From: Candidatus Peribacteria bacterium
GTDB lineage: Bacteria > Patescibacteria > JAEDAM01 > Absconditabacterales > Absconditicoccaceae
Assembly (NCBI GenBank): GCA_031261265.1
Contig: JAISKI010000008.1
Span: forward strand, 1-19,512
Direction: 5' to 3'
Length of the DNA stretch: 19,512 nt
Shown here: positions 1 through 8,163 of the stretch, piece by piece
Layout of the letters: the number at the start of each line of letters is the position of its first letter
How positions within the stretch are numbered: position 1 is the first letter of the stretch
Notes under the pieces: generated by a model
Databases searched by the model: none
The model's input: only the letters and a program-made list of their open reading frames with translations
What the model was told of the DNA's origin: nothing
Program-made: the position numbers and the translations under genes

Positions 1-140
1 TTGTTGTGTTGTTCTATTCGGATAGGGATTGTTGTGTTGTTCTATTCGGATAGGGATTGTTGTGTTGTTCTATTCGGATAGGGATTGTTGTGTTGTTCTA
101 TTCGGATAGGGATTGTTGGGTTGTTCTATTCGGATAGGGA
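1..140. repeat. Five-copy 28-bp tandem repeat
   Basis: Five head-to-tail copies of a 28-bp unit occupy 1-28, 29-56, 57-84, 85-112 and 113-140. The first four are identical and the fifth has one T-to-G change near its start. Each unit ends in CGGATAGGGA. The array may extend left of the window. There are no spacers between units, so it is a minisatellite and not a CRISPR. It ends in a hairpin element that recurs at 6581. Confidence 0.95.
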
Positions 141-156
141 CGAGCCCTATCCCTAC
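131..156. repeat. Dispersed hairpin repeat, copy 1
   Basis: These 26 bases are identical to 6581-6606. They contain a hairpin with 8-bp arms GGATAGGG (133-140) and CCCTATCC (146-153) and a 5-nt loop. The left arm is the end of the last tandem unit. An alternative overlapping hairpin, CCCTA/TAGGG, spans 151-164. The exact duplication about 6.4 kb away marks it as a dispersed palindromic repeat; its function is unknown. Confidence 0.85.
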
Positions 157-202
157 AAGTAGGGTGATTGTAAAAAAAACATCTTTTAACTTTTGTTTTA
201 TT

Positions 203-1621
203 ATGTCTTCTTTCCATATTATCACGCTTTGATGTCAGATGAATTATTCTGATAGTGCCAGAATTAAGGCTGTTCTCTTGAACAGTGGATTTTCCTATAG
301 TGAAACCGAAGAAAATGCTGATATCATTATCTTTGATACGTGTTCAGTTCGTCAGAAAGCTGAGGATAAAATTACTGGAAAAATGCAAGACATCCCATCA
401 GAGAAAAAAATCTGGATTACGGGATGTATGGTTCAGCATGTTTTGAAAAATGAGGGGAAAGTTCCCCATAAACGCTGAAATTTCCATGGAACTGTAGAAA
501 GTGAACATGACGTCCCTATCAATGAGGCGTTTAATCCTCTTTGGCACACTCTTCATCAGACGTATCCTAATCTTGAACTTTTTTTCCGTATTGATGACGT
601 GGGATATTTGCCATTGCTTTTGAGAAAAATAGGATATGAAATATCAAATTTTGATAGTGATTTGGTGAATGAATATGAAAAAATTATTCCTCAGGAAGGG
701 GCGAGCATGAATGCTCATCAAAAATCTGCTTATATCCCTATTTCCACAGGATGTAATCAGTTTTGTGCGTACTGTATTGTGCCGTTTGCTCGTGGGTTAG
801 AGAGAAATTTTTCTGCTGAACAGATTATCAATGAAGCCAAAATTCGTCTCCAAAATTGAGCGACAGAGCTTACGTTATTGGGGCAAATTGTGAATAAACA
901 TCCAGATTTTGTCTCTATTCTCAAAGAGATTTTGAAATTGGATGGATTGGAGTGGCTGAGATACACTTCTCCTTATCCGACCTATTACACCCCTGAACTT
1001 CTCGCCCTCCATGAAAACGAGTCCAAACTTTGTCCTCATATCCATATCCCGTTCCAATCAGGCTCTTCTTCTATTCTTAAAAAAATGTTTCGTTGATATT
1101 CAGCAGAGGAGTGCTACACCTTCATTGATCAGATAAGAAAGCTGAAAAGAGATATTTCTATTACCACGGATATTATTATCGGATTTCCTGGCGAGAGTGA
1201 TGAAGATTTTGCTGAGAGTTTGAGACTCGCCGAATATGGAAAATTTGATATGATTTATATGGGGATTTATTCACCTCGCCCTGGGACTTTTGCTGATAAG
1301 CAATACAAGGATGCTATTCCTTATTCCGTGAAACATGCTCGTCGAGAGCAAATGAACAGTCTTTTGAAACAGATTTCTGCTGAAAATAATAGAAAAGAAA
1401 TCTGAACTACGAGGACGATGATGGTCAATGAAATAGGGGAGGATTGAACTTTGATTTGATACACCGACAATATGAAACAGATTGTGGCTGAATGTAAAAG
1501 GGTTCCCCCTATTGAGGGGGAAGAGCGAAGCGAAGGGGTTTCAACACAAATCCTTTGAACCATTCTTCCTGTTCACATCACTTGAGCAAGTGAATTTAGA
1601 TTGACAGGAGAGATTGTGTAA
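203..1621 (+). CDS. miaB: tRNA-2-methylthio-N6-dimethylallyladenosine synthase MiaB
   Basis: Radical SAM methylthiotransferase that converts i6A37 to ms2i6A37 in tRNA, using two 4Fe-4S clusters. With UGA read as Gly the ORF is 472 aa, a usual length. The ATG at 203 is chosen because it restores the N-terminal motif T-L-G-C-Q-M-N, whose Gly is the UGA at 230-232. The three N-terminal cluster cysteines are about C11, C47 and C75. The radical SAM motif C-x3-C-x2-C is at about C184, C188 and C191, inside STGCNQFCAYC. A TRAM domain ends the protein (VHITGASEFRLTGEIV). Nine UGA codons are in frame (230, 476, 857, 1094, 1403, 1445, 1457, 1556, 1583). A palindromic repeat at about 1498-1540 adds roughly 12-14 residues inside TRAM. 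RGRER is replaced by RGLER. MiaB is favoured over RimO or MtaB because of the GCQMN motif. Confidence 0.95.
1498..1540. repeat. Palindromic repeat inside miaB
   Basis: TTCCCCCT (1503-1510), the loop ATTG, and AGGGGGAA (1515-1522) form a perfect 8-bp hairpin, followed by AGCGAAGCGAAGGGG. The same layout recurs in non-coding DNA at 6683-6723: a C-rich/G-rich hairpin, then AGCGAA, CGAAG, and a G run. The gene stays open through the element, which encodes a charged stretch around PPIEGEERSEG in the TRAM domain. Confidence 0.75.
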
Positions 1622-1637
1622 TTTTGTCAAAAATATC

Positions 1638-1665
1638 TTGCAATAAGAAATCAGATTTTTATAGT
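1638..1665 (+). promoter_or_regulatory. Putative promoter of the rhuM-like gene
   Basis: TTGCAA (1638-1643) is followed after 16 nt by TATAGT (1660-1665), about 33 nt upstream of the ATG at 1698. The same TTGCAA -35 hexamer occurs in the promoter at 17927. No Shine-Dalgarno sequence is visible before the start. Confidence 0.5.
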
Positions 1666-1697
1666 GTAGTAGATTTATTATCTTTCTTCTATTTCTA

Positions 1698-2711
1698 ATG
1701 ACATCAAAATTCTTTAAAATTCGTAATTCAACAGCAGATTTTCTTATCTTTACTAGACAAAATGGAGAAGATGGTATTACGGTTCGTGTAGAAGATGAGA
1801 ATGTTTGGCTTCATATTGAAGCTTTGACAATGTTATTTCAAAAAACTCGTCCTACTATTGCAGAACATTTGAAAAATATCTTTTCTAGTGGAGAATTAGA
1901 TGAAAATTCAGTATGTAGGAAATTCCGACATACTGCTGATGACGGGAAAAATTATCAAGTTAATTTTTATAGTTTGGAGGCTATTATTGCAGTAGGATAT
2001 CGTGTAGATTCTCAGAGAGCTATCCAATTTCGCCAATGGGCAACTAAGATTTTGAGTGAATTTTCCAAAAAAGGTTATGTATTGGACAAAGAACGTTTAA
2101 TTAATGATCAAGTTTTTTCCAAGCAATATTTCGATGAGTTGATTGCAGATATCCAAGAGATTAGAGCTAGTGAAAGAAAATTTTATCAGAAGATTACTGA
2201 TATTTATGCTACGGCAGTAGATTATGATCCTAAAAGTCTGACTACACAAGAATTTTTTGCTACCGTTCAAAATAAACTTCATTTTGCAATTCATCAAAAC
2301 ACGGCGGCAGAACTTATTATGAAAAGAGCAGATGCAAATAAAGATCATATGGGACTTACTAGCCGAAAGAACGCACCAACGGGAAAAATTATTAAAACAG
2401 ATGTTAGCATTGCTAAAAATTACTTATCGCAACTAGAACTTACCGATCTTAATGAAATTGTCACGATGTATTTGGATTATGCCCATAGACAAGCTAAAAA
2501 ATATATTCCGATGACAATGGAGGATCGAAAACAAAAATTAGATGCCTTTTTGAATTTCAACAATGAAGAAATCTTACATGATAAATGAATAATTACTCAT
2601 GAAATTGCAAAATTTTTTGCAGAAAGTGAATTTGAAAAATATAGAATACAACAAGATCAAGATTTTATTTCGGACTTTGATGAATTGATTAACTCAATTC
2701 CAACAAGATAA
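1698..2711 (+). CDS. RhuM-family protein
   Basis: 337 aa, the usual length for the virulence RhuM family (Virulence_RhuM), named from a Salmonella pathogenicity-island gene and widespread on mobile DNA. The biochemical role is not established. Family features I recognise: an N-terminal DNA-binding-like part (WLHIEALTMLFQKTRPTIAEHLKNIF), a Bro-N-like core (YSLEAIIAVGYRVDSQRAIQFRQWA), and the C-terminal block H-E-I-A-x-x-F-A-E-S-E-F-E-K-Y-R with SDFDELI. The only in-frame UGA (2586-2588) falls on a Gly just before ITHEIAKFF; ending there would remove this conserved tail. One UGA among about nine Gly codons is low for the window and fits relatively recent acquisition. It has its own promoter and no obvious functional link to its neighbours. 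Confidence 0.88.
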
Positions 2712-2730
2712 AAAAGACTTCATAAAAAGC

Positions 2731-2755
2731 AACTTCCGAGGAATTCTCGGTAGTT
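2731..2755. terminator. Imperfect hairpin between rhuM-like gene and dnaN
   Basis: AACT-T-CCGAG, the loop GAATT, and CTCGG-T-AGTT form 9 bp with one T-T mismatch, 20 nt after the rhuM-like stop. There is no U tract on the plus side. On the minus strand it is followed by GCTTTTT. It may be a processing or weak termination structure; the direction is uncertain. Confidence 0.3.
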
Positions 2756-2875
2756 CAAATTGAAGGAGATAGAGATTAGTAAAAAATCTTTATTTTTCAT
2801 TTGAAATCTCTCTACAAAAAAATACAAGTAGGAATAGTTTATTCTCTCCAGCTTTATTATTTATTTCTCATTCTC

Positions 2876-4015
2876 ATGAAAATCAACATTGCACTCTCCA
2901 AGCTCGTGGACGTTATTGACATTGCAAACCGCTTCGTCAGTAAAAACTCTACTCTTCCGATCCTCCAAAATCTCTATCTCAAGGCTTCTATTGATACCCT
3001 GAATATTAGGGCTACGGATATGGAAAAATATGTGGATATTGAAATCCCTTGTGATATCAAACTCGAAGGAGCTGTGACGGTTAACGCAAAAACTTTTTTG
3101 GAGTTATTGAGGACGATCGAGGAAGAAACGGTTGAAATTTCTGTGAATATGCAGACTAACCAAATGTTGATTCGTAGTGTAGAGGATGAATTTGAAATTA
3201 ATGGGATTCCTGCTAGCGAATATGTTGCATTGCCAGAGATCCCACAAACAAATGCTGTGACACTTGAAACGCAAAGCTTCATTACAGGAGTGGAAAAAGT
3301 GGAGTATACCATCACAGAAAAGAATTTTTCTCCTGTATTGACAGGAGTCTTGATCAAGACTAAAAACGAAGATACGGGGAAGAAAATTGTTTTCGTAGGT
3401 ACGGATTCTTTCAGAATTGCGGAGTACAAAATGCAATCGAGTGTGGATGCAGATTTTTCTCTGATTATTCCTAAAGTTGCGATCAATGATATTAAAGCTA
3501 TCGCTAAATATGCGGTAGAAAAAGAGACTCCAGATCTGAAAATCAAATACTCTGAAAATCTGATTGCCTTTGAATATGAGATTGAAACTATAAAAATTGT
3601 TGCGACCTCTCTCCTGATTCAAGGAAATTTTCCTGACTATGAAAGAGAAGAGATTATGCCTACTACCTTTAATAATACTATTTTGGTGGATAAAGCTCTC
3701 TGTGAAAAAGCTATTAAAAAAATCTGAATTTTGACCAAGGATATCAATAATTTCATCCAAATAGAAACTCAAACTGATGGAGTGATCATCTCTTCAGGAA
3801 AAACCGATAAAGGAGCTGGAAAAACTAAAATTAATGCGATTATTGAAGGGGAGCCTCTCACGTTTGCTCTGAATGGAAGATATGTGACGGATTTTGTGAA
3901 AGCGATGGAATCTGATCAATTGGTCTTTAATTTGGTGGATCATCAAAAACCGATGATTATTACCGATAAAGGGAATGATACCTATAAATATGTGGTGAGA
4001 CCATTGATCCAATAA
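2876..4015 (+). CDS. dnaN: DNA polymerase III beta subunit (sliding clamp)
   Basis: Ring-shaped processivity clamp of the replicative polymerase. The start ATG 2876 gives the classic N-terminus MKINIALSKLVDVIDIANRF followed by STLPILQNLYLKA; the frame is open further upstream to about 2801 but that extension matches nothing. Three clamp domains are covered in 379 aa, a normal length. Recognisable blocks are NIRATDMEKYVDIEIPC, EFEINGIPASEY, VFVGTDSFRIAEYK, GNFPDYEREEIMP and the C-terminal P-M-I-I-T-D-K. One in-frame UGA (3725-3727, residue 284, after AIKKI) is read as Gly; without that reading the third domain would be lost. The prepilin-like gene follows 28 nt later. Nothing of the usual dnaA-dnaN origin context is in the window. 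Confidence 0.95.
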
Positions 4016-4043
4016 CAGCTTTATTTTCTAATTTTTCCTGTGG

Positions 4044-4736
4044 GTGAAACAAAAGGCCTTTACTATTATAGAAATCATGCTTGTGATGATCATCATAGGG
4101 ATTCTCTCCATAGGGATAGGGTCTTTTTATGATTATAATTCCAAGACGCAGAGGTATAAGGCAGAAACTTGTATGAATAATCTGAATGGAGAATTACAGG
4201 GATTTATGAGAACAGCTTTTACAAGTAAGGCATTACAAAGCTGAACTTTGGAAGTTTTCCCAGATTATTATGGTATAGAATTTAGGAGAGATCGCCAAGA
4301 CATCAGGCTTGGATATAGTATGTTGAGTGGTGTGTTGAATGGTGTGTGTCCTTTGGGAGAAATCGCTGAAGACTCTCGATGTATTTATAAGACCATAAAG
4401 CTTGATACGTATTGTCAACAAAAAGAGGTAAGCTTGCTTCGGACTTGAGCTAAAGAAATAAGTTCTTGAGATTTTTTTGTAAAAATGAACAAAGGATTCC
4501 GTCAAGTAAAGCCACAAGAAATTACTACTTTCCGTTTTTGGATGGGAAGTGACGATACTTCAAAATTTACAGGAAGTGTACAATTTAATATTTGTATAGA
4601 GGAATCTGCGGGGTGATCTTGTACCAAAGAACTTGGAAAGTGGATTATTGATGCAAGATCCCAAACGATCTCTCCTATTACGTGCCGTTTTTACTCCGAA
4701 ACCGATAGTAATCTATGTGAAGTTCGAGGAAGCTAA
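4044..4736 (+). CDS. Type IV prepilin-like (pseudopilin) protein
   Basis: 230 aa with a class III signal: a short KQKA leader, then F-T-I-I-E, the conserved Glu at mature position 5, and a hydrophobic helix (IIEIMLVMIIIGILSIGIGSF). A prepilin peptidase would be expected to cut between A and F; the usual -1 residue is Gly, so Ala is a small deviation. The GTG at 4044 is the nearest start giving a short leader (an in-frame TAA lies at 4029). The C-terminal globular part has several cysteines (about six) that could form disulfides outside the membrane. UGA-Gly codons are at 4242, 4446, 4467 and 4614. The gene lies between dnaN and the nucleotidyltransferase-like gene and overlaps the latter by 22 nt, suggesting one transcript. 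A minor pilin or a competence/secretion pseudopilin are both possible. Confidence 0.8.
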
Positions 4737-5569
4737 TTGATACTCTGGTTGCTCAGCCTTATTTACAATTTTATAATCTGATGCAGTATCCTGTTCCCAA
4801 GGATATGGAGTCTTTTTTAGTAGAAAAAAAAAGCTGATCTACTTCCTCTCATTCAGCTTTTTCTCGGTCTACCAAACCTTCTTTGATGACGGAATATTTG
4901 GAGGAAATCCATCGTCATGCAAAACTGTATCAGTCTCTGCCTTTTGTTTCTGAAATTTTCCTTTGTAATTCTTTGACGTTTAATGCTCTCCATAAGGAGT
5001 CTGATATTGATCTCTTTATCATTGCTCAGCCTCATAGAATTTGGTCTGCTAAATTTTGGGCGATGCTTTTCTTTTTCTTTACGGGACTCAAACGCTCTCT
5101 GAAAGGAAAAGCGAAAAAGTTTTGTTTGTCTTTCTTTATTACTTCTGATCATCAGAATTTATATGCTCTTTCTCTTTCCAATCTGGATATTTATCTTTGT
5201 TATTGGATTCAACATTTGGTGCCTCTCTATCAGGCTGACCTTGCTAAACCTCCTCAGATGTATAAAAAAAATAAGCGAGTAAAAGGAGTTTTGCCTAATT
5301 ACCCTGAAAAACAGTCTATTTTCTTGGACAGTCAGATTTTTACTTGATCCACCAAGTTTAAAGCGTTTATGGAATGGATTGGTAGGGGAGTAATCGGGGA
5401 TCTTTGAGAGGTTATCGTGAAGTATCTTCAGCTTTTTGTTATTCGTTTGAAAATCGCGTGGGATCCTGAAAGGAATAAGGATGTGATTGTGAATGATCAG
5501 ATGTTGAAATTTCATCAGGACATTAGAGAAAAAATCAGTTTAAAATATAGTCTGGTTATTAAGAAATAA
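4715..5569 (+). CDS. Nucleotidyltransferase-like protein
   Basis: 284 aa with UGA as Gly (4718, 4835, 5345, 5405). The ATG 4715 is the first start after an in-frame TAA at 4709, and it overlaps the end of the prepilin-like gene by 22 nt. Residues about 76-101 resemble the polymerase-beta-type nucleotidyltransferase core: a short strand, then N85-S86 and the S-D-I-D-L-F-I metal-binding pair (D97, D99). The canonical motif begins G-S; here the Gly is Asn (AAT codon), so activity is uncertain. A hydrophobic stretch follows (FWAMLFFFFTGL). The C-terminus has no motif I recognise. Proteins of this type (GS-x-DSDIDLFI) occur in CPR genomes without known substrates. It is probably co-transcribed with dnaN and the prepilin-like gene. 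Confidence 0.65.
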
Positions 5570-5596
5570 TGAGTTTTTTTGTTAGAAAAAAATCTC

Positions 5597-5624
5597 TTGA
5601 CTTTAAAATATATATATGTATTAT
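5597..5624 (+). promoter_or_regulatory. Putative promoter of membrane coiled-coil gene
   Basis: TTGACT (5597-5602), then 16 nt, then TATTAT (5619-5624), in a very AT-rich gap. The leader to the ATG at 5678 is A-rich and has no Shine-Dalgarno sequence. Confidence 0.55.
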
Positions 5625-5677
5625 GTATAAGCATTAAATAAAAATTAAATAGTAATAATAATTAAAAACAGAAAAAA

Positions 5678-6499
5678 ATGGAAGTAGTATTGCAAAATTG
5701 GCAACTGGTACAGGTGGTCCTAGTTGCCATAGCGATCATTATCGCAGTAATGTTGGTGTTTGTACTTAAAAAAAAACAAACAACCCAAGAAGAAATCTCA
5801 GGTGGAGCGGAAATTTCAAAAAATGTGCTTTCAGAGACTTTAAAATCAGTTACAGAAAAACTCGAAAAAGAGTTGGAGGAAACAAAAATTCAATTTGAGG
5901 AGAAGGTACAGGAAAATGCACAAAGGTGTGCTGTGATAGCGGAGAAGTGGCTAAATAAAGACATTATCTTTGATACTGTACATCAAAAAATTATTTTTGA
6001 TGGAGCTATTCTGAATTCTTTTGAGGATGAGGAAAAAGACGATGTGTATTATAGCATTCGGTTTCCACATCAAGGAGAATATGGGATACCTACCTATATC
6101 CCAGCAAAAATCACGAAAGTATCTCAGGAGATTGACAGAGATAGTTTCCGTGATATGAAACACTGTATTCCCAATCTAAGAGATAATATTAACTTTTGGG
6201 AAGGACAGTTTTATAGTTGGGGATACTTCTTAAAAAATCATATTAAAATCGAAATTTCGGCAGATCCTGAAAAGGAATATGAGTTTGAGATTATTAATAT
6301 AGATGCTTCTTCTGTGATGGAATGTAAAAATGATCTTTTGGGAATAATGTTTCTCAGAAAGTCGGCTTTGATGACAGGAAGTTATCGAGGAATTGAAAAA
6401 GTAAAAGATGTAAACAAAGTCTTGTATTCAATTGATACCATTGAAACATGGAGTCTTTGAAAGATACAGTATTTATTAAGACAACTATTCTGTTTGTAG
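5678..6499 (+). CDS. Membrane-anchored coiled-coil protein of unknown function
   Basis: I do not recognise the family. The 273-aa product begins with a single transmembrane helix (about residues 10-31, VQVVLVAIAIIIAVMLVFVL) followed by KKK, which predicts a cytoplasmic C-terminal side by the positive-inside rule. Residues about 50-85 are a charged heptad-like stretch (VTEKLEKELEETKIQFEEK), then a soluble mixed alpha/beta-looking domain rich in aromatic residues. There is one in-frame UGA, at 6458-6460. With that read as Gly, the protein gains 13 residues and ends at TAG 6497-6499, inside the loop of the terminator at 6478-6511. It has its own promoter and terminator, so it is probably monocistronic. 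Confidence 0.75.
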
Positions 6500-6511
6500 G
6501 GTAGTTGTCTT
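6478..6511 (+). terminator. Rho-independent terminator
   Basis: AAGACAACTA (6478-6487) pairs perfectly with TAGTTGTCTT (6502-6511); the loop is 14 nt and TTTTT follows. The TAG that ends the upstream gene is in the loop. Confidence 0.85.
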
Positions 6512-6580
6512 TTTTCTCTTTTGTTCTTATCGGTTGAAGCAGGTGTAGTATTTTTACAACCCCTCTTCCGTCGTCCTCAT

Positions 6581-6606
6581 CGGATAGGGACGAGCCCTAT
6601 CCCTAC
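6581..6606. repeat. Dispersed hairpin repeat, copy 2
   Basis: Identical over 26 nt to 131-156, with arms GGATAGGG and CCCTATCC around a 5-nt loop. The flanks differ (TCAT before, TTGT after), so the repeated unit is about this size. Confidence 0.85.
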
Positions 6607-6623
6607 TTGTCCTCCTCCATCTC

Positions 6624-6641
6624 TCCCGCTGTACAGCGGGA
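6624..6641. repeat. Perfect 18-bp palindrome
   Basis: TCCCGCTGTACAGCGGGA equals its own reverse complement. It is much more GC-rich than the surroundings. It could be a hairpin-forming repeat or a protein-binding site. Confidence 0.8.
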
Positions 6642-6682
6642 AGAAAAACTATCTTCAAGGAACGAACCGTTATTCACAGTTT

Positions 6683-6723
6683 AGTCCCCTGTCAGGGGGA
6701 CAGCGAACGAAGTGAGCAGGGGG
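6683..6723. repeat. Palindromic repeat related to the one inside miaB
   Basis: GTCCCC...GGGGAC hairpin followed by AGCGAACGAAGTGAGCAGGGGG. The order of parts and the AGCGAA/CGAAG core match the element at 1498-1540. Here it is non-coding. Confidence 0.7.
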
Positions 6724-6763
6724 TTGTTAACAGAAAAAAAACGGTTGGCTCGTGAAATCTCGG

Positions 6764-6847
6764 GGGTGTGATGTTGTTTTCAATGGGTGTGATGTTGTTT
6801 TCAATGGGTATGATGTTTTTTTCAATGGGTATGATGTTGTTTTATAA
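6764..6847. repeat. Four-copy 21-bp tandem repeat
   Basis: Units at 6764-6784, 6785-6805, 6806-6826 and a diverged 6827-6847 share GGGTRTGATGTTKTTTTCAAT with few substitutions. There are no spacers. The last unit runs directly into the terminator-like hairpin at 6846. Confidence 0.9.
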
Positions 6848-6878
6848 TGCTTTTTTATTGCAAAAGCATTTTTTTTTC
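6846..6878 (+). terminator. Terminator-like hairpin upstream of the desulfurase gene
   Basis: AATGCTTTT (6846-6854) pairs with AAAAGCATT (6862-6870), with a 7-nt loop and then eight T. No plus-strand gene ends just before it. It may block read-through from the repeat island or act as an upstream insulator. Confidence 0.7.
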
Positions 6879-6885
6879 GTATCTC

Positions 6886-6891
6886 TATAAT
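6886..6891 (+). promoter_or_regulatory. Putative -10 element of the desulfurase gene
   Basis: A consensus TATAAT lies 25 nt before the ATG at 6917, predicting a leader of under 20 nt. No good -35 is seen at the right distance; a TTGCAA at 6858 is 22 nt away. No Shine-Dalgarno sequence. Confidence 0.45.
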
Positions 6892-6916
6892 ACTTTTACT
6901 CCTAAAAAATTTTTTT

Positions 6917-8104
6917 ATGAAAAAATATTTCCCTATTTTCCAGAACAATCCTGGATTGGTCTATCTCGATAATGCAGCCTCTACTCAAAAACCAAGTCTG
7001 GTCATTGATGGAGTGGCAGATTTTTTATCTCGTGATTATGCGAATATCCACAGAGGGTCCTATGCTCTTTCTGAGAGGTCAGAATTCGCTTATCATCAGA
7101 GTAAAGTCTTGCTCGCGGACCTTATCGGCTGTGAAGCGAAAGAGATTGCGTATTCGTACAATTCGACTTATTGTTTCAATTTGCTTGCTCAGGCTTTGGT
7201 AAATGGGAAAAAACTCTGAAAGGGGGATGTCGTTTTGGTCGGTGTACGAGAGCATCATTCGAATGTCGTAAGTCGGCAGATGTTGAGTCAGATTTTCTGA
7301 TTTGAGGTTCGTTTTGTGAAGGTGAATGATGACTATGATATTGATTGGATTGATTTCGCTTCCAAATACGATGAAAAGGTGAAAGTGCTTTCTCTCTCTC
7401 AGGTGTCTAATGTGACAGGAAGGATTATTGATGTGGCGAAAGTGAAAACGCTGTTGCGTGAAGATACTTTTTTCATCATTGATGGTTCGCAGTCGGTGCC
7501 ACATTTCCCTGTGAATGTAAGAGAAATCTGATGTGATGCGTTGGTGATGACGGCACATAAGATGATGGCTCATACAGGGCTGGGAATGTTGTATTTGAAA
7601 CATCAGTGGATAAAGGAATTGAACCCGCTTATCCTTTGATGATGAACGGTGAAAGATGTCAGTCAGTCAGAATTTTCTTTGCAGTGAAATAGTGATAAAT
7701 GGGAGGCAGGAACTCCGAATATCGTTGGTGCGGTTTCGCTATTGAAAGCGTTAGAATTTATTCAGAGTATTTGAGGGATTAGTGAGATATGGAAGCACGA
7801 GCAAAAGTTGGTTCAGCTTTCTAATGCGGGTTTTAAACAGCGTGGGGAGAAGGTGAAAGTGCTTGGGTCGTTGTCTGATGAGGGACGCGTGGGAGTGTAT
7901 GCGTTTTTATTGGCGGAGAATAATTTTAATAGGATAGGGGAGGAGTTTGCGAAAGAGAATATTTGTATTCGTGCAGGGGGGCATTGTGCGTATCCGTTGC
8001 ATAAGTTCTTGGATGCGGGAGGAAGTAGTCGTATGAGTAGTTATGTGTATAATGATGAAGAGGATATTAGGAGATTTTTTGAAGTGTTAGATACTATGTT
8101 GTAA
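6917..8104 (+). CDS. SufS/Csd-type cysteine desulfurase
   Basis: PLP-dependent enzyme that takes sulfur from cysteine as a protein persulfide for Fe-S clusters or tRNA thiolation. 395 aa (group II desulfurases are about 405). Seen: N-terminal VYLDNAASTQKP; NIHRGSYALSERS; REHHSNVV; PLP-region aspartate in IIDGSQSVPH; the likely PLP lysine K215 in MTAHKMMAHTG; and the likely catalytic cysteine C357 in RAGGHCAYPL, which has the SufS/CsdA-type short loop. The C-terminal SRMSSYVYND is typical. Eight UGA-Gly codons are used, including three in a row (7637-7645) encoding a conserved GGG. It is called SufS-like; a separation from CsdA is not possible here. No other suf or isc genes are in the window. 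MiaB at 203 is a plausible consumer of the sulfur/Fe-S supply. Confidence 0.92.
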
Positions 8105-8129
8105 TTGTTTTATTTTGTCAAGCTAAAAA

Positions 8130-8163
8130 GGCGGATTTCTGGTGGGAAATTTGTCTTTTTTTT
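8130..8163 (+). terminator. Rho-independent terminator of the desulfurase gene
   Basis: GGCGGATTTC (8130-8139) and GAAATTTGTC (8146-8155) form a 10-bp RNA stem including three G-U pairs. The loop is 6 nt and eight T follow. Confidence 0.75.

Larger units (their letters stand above)
6512..6845. other. Gene-free repeat island
   Basis: No convincing gene lies between the terminator at 6511 and the desulfurase at 6917. The stretch is made of short repeats: the dispersed hairpin at 6581, an 18-bp palindrome at 6624, a C/G-rich palindromic element at 6683, and a 21-bp tandem array at 6764. The 64-aa open frame here simply translates repeats. Confidence 0.75.

Noticed and set aside
1..140. CRISPR-like repeat array
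   Set aside because: Units are directly adjacent with no spacers, and no cas genes are near.
2801..2875. N-terminal extension of dnaN
   Set aside because: The frame is open, but the clamp family begins at MKINIAL, and the extension is AT-rich leader sequence.
2974..3772. Long minus-strand open frames (190 and 222 aa) opposite dnaN
   Set aside because: They are antisense to a clearly recognised gene and match nothing I know.
6521..6715. 64-aa open frame in the repeat island
   Set aside because: It is a translation of palindromic repeats, with no start context and no protein-like composition.
6727..6948. Minus-strand frame with a repeated KTTSHPL peptide
   Set aside because: It translates the 21-bp tandem repeat and runs into the desulfurase start, so it is a repeat artefact.
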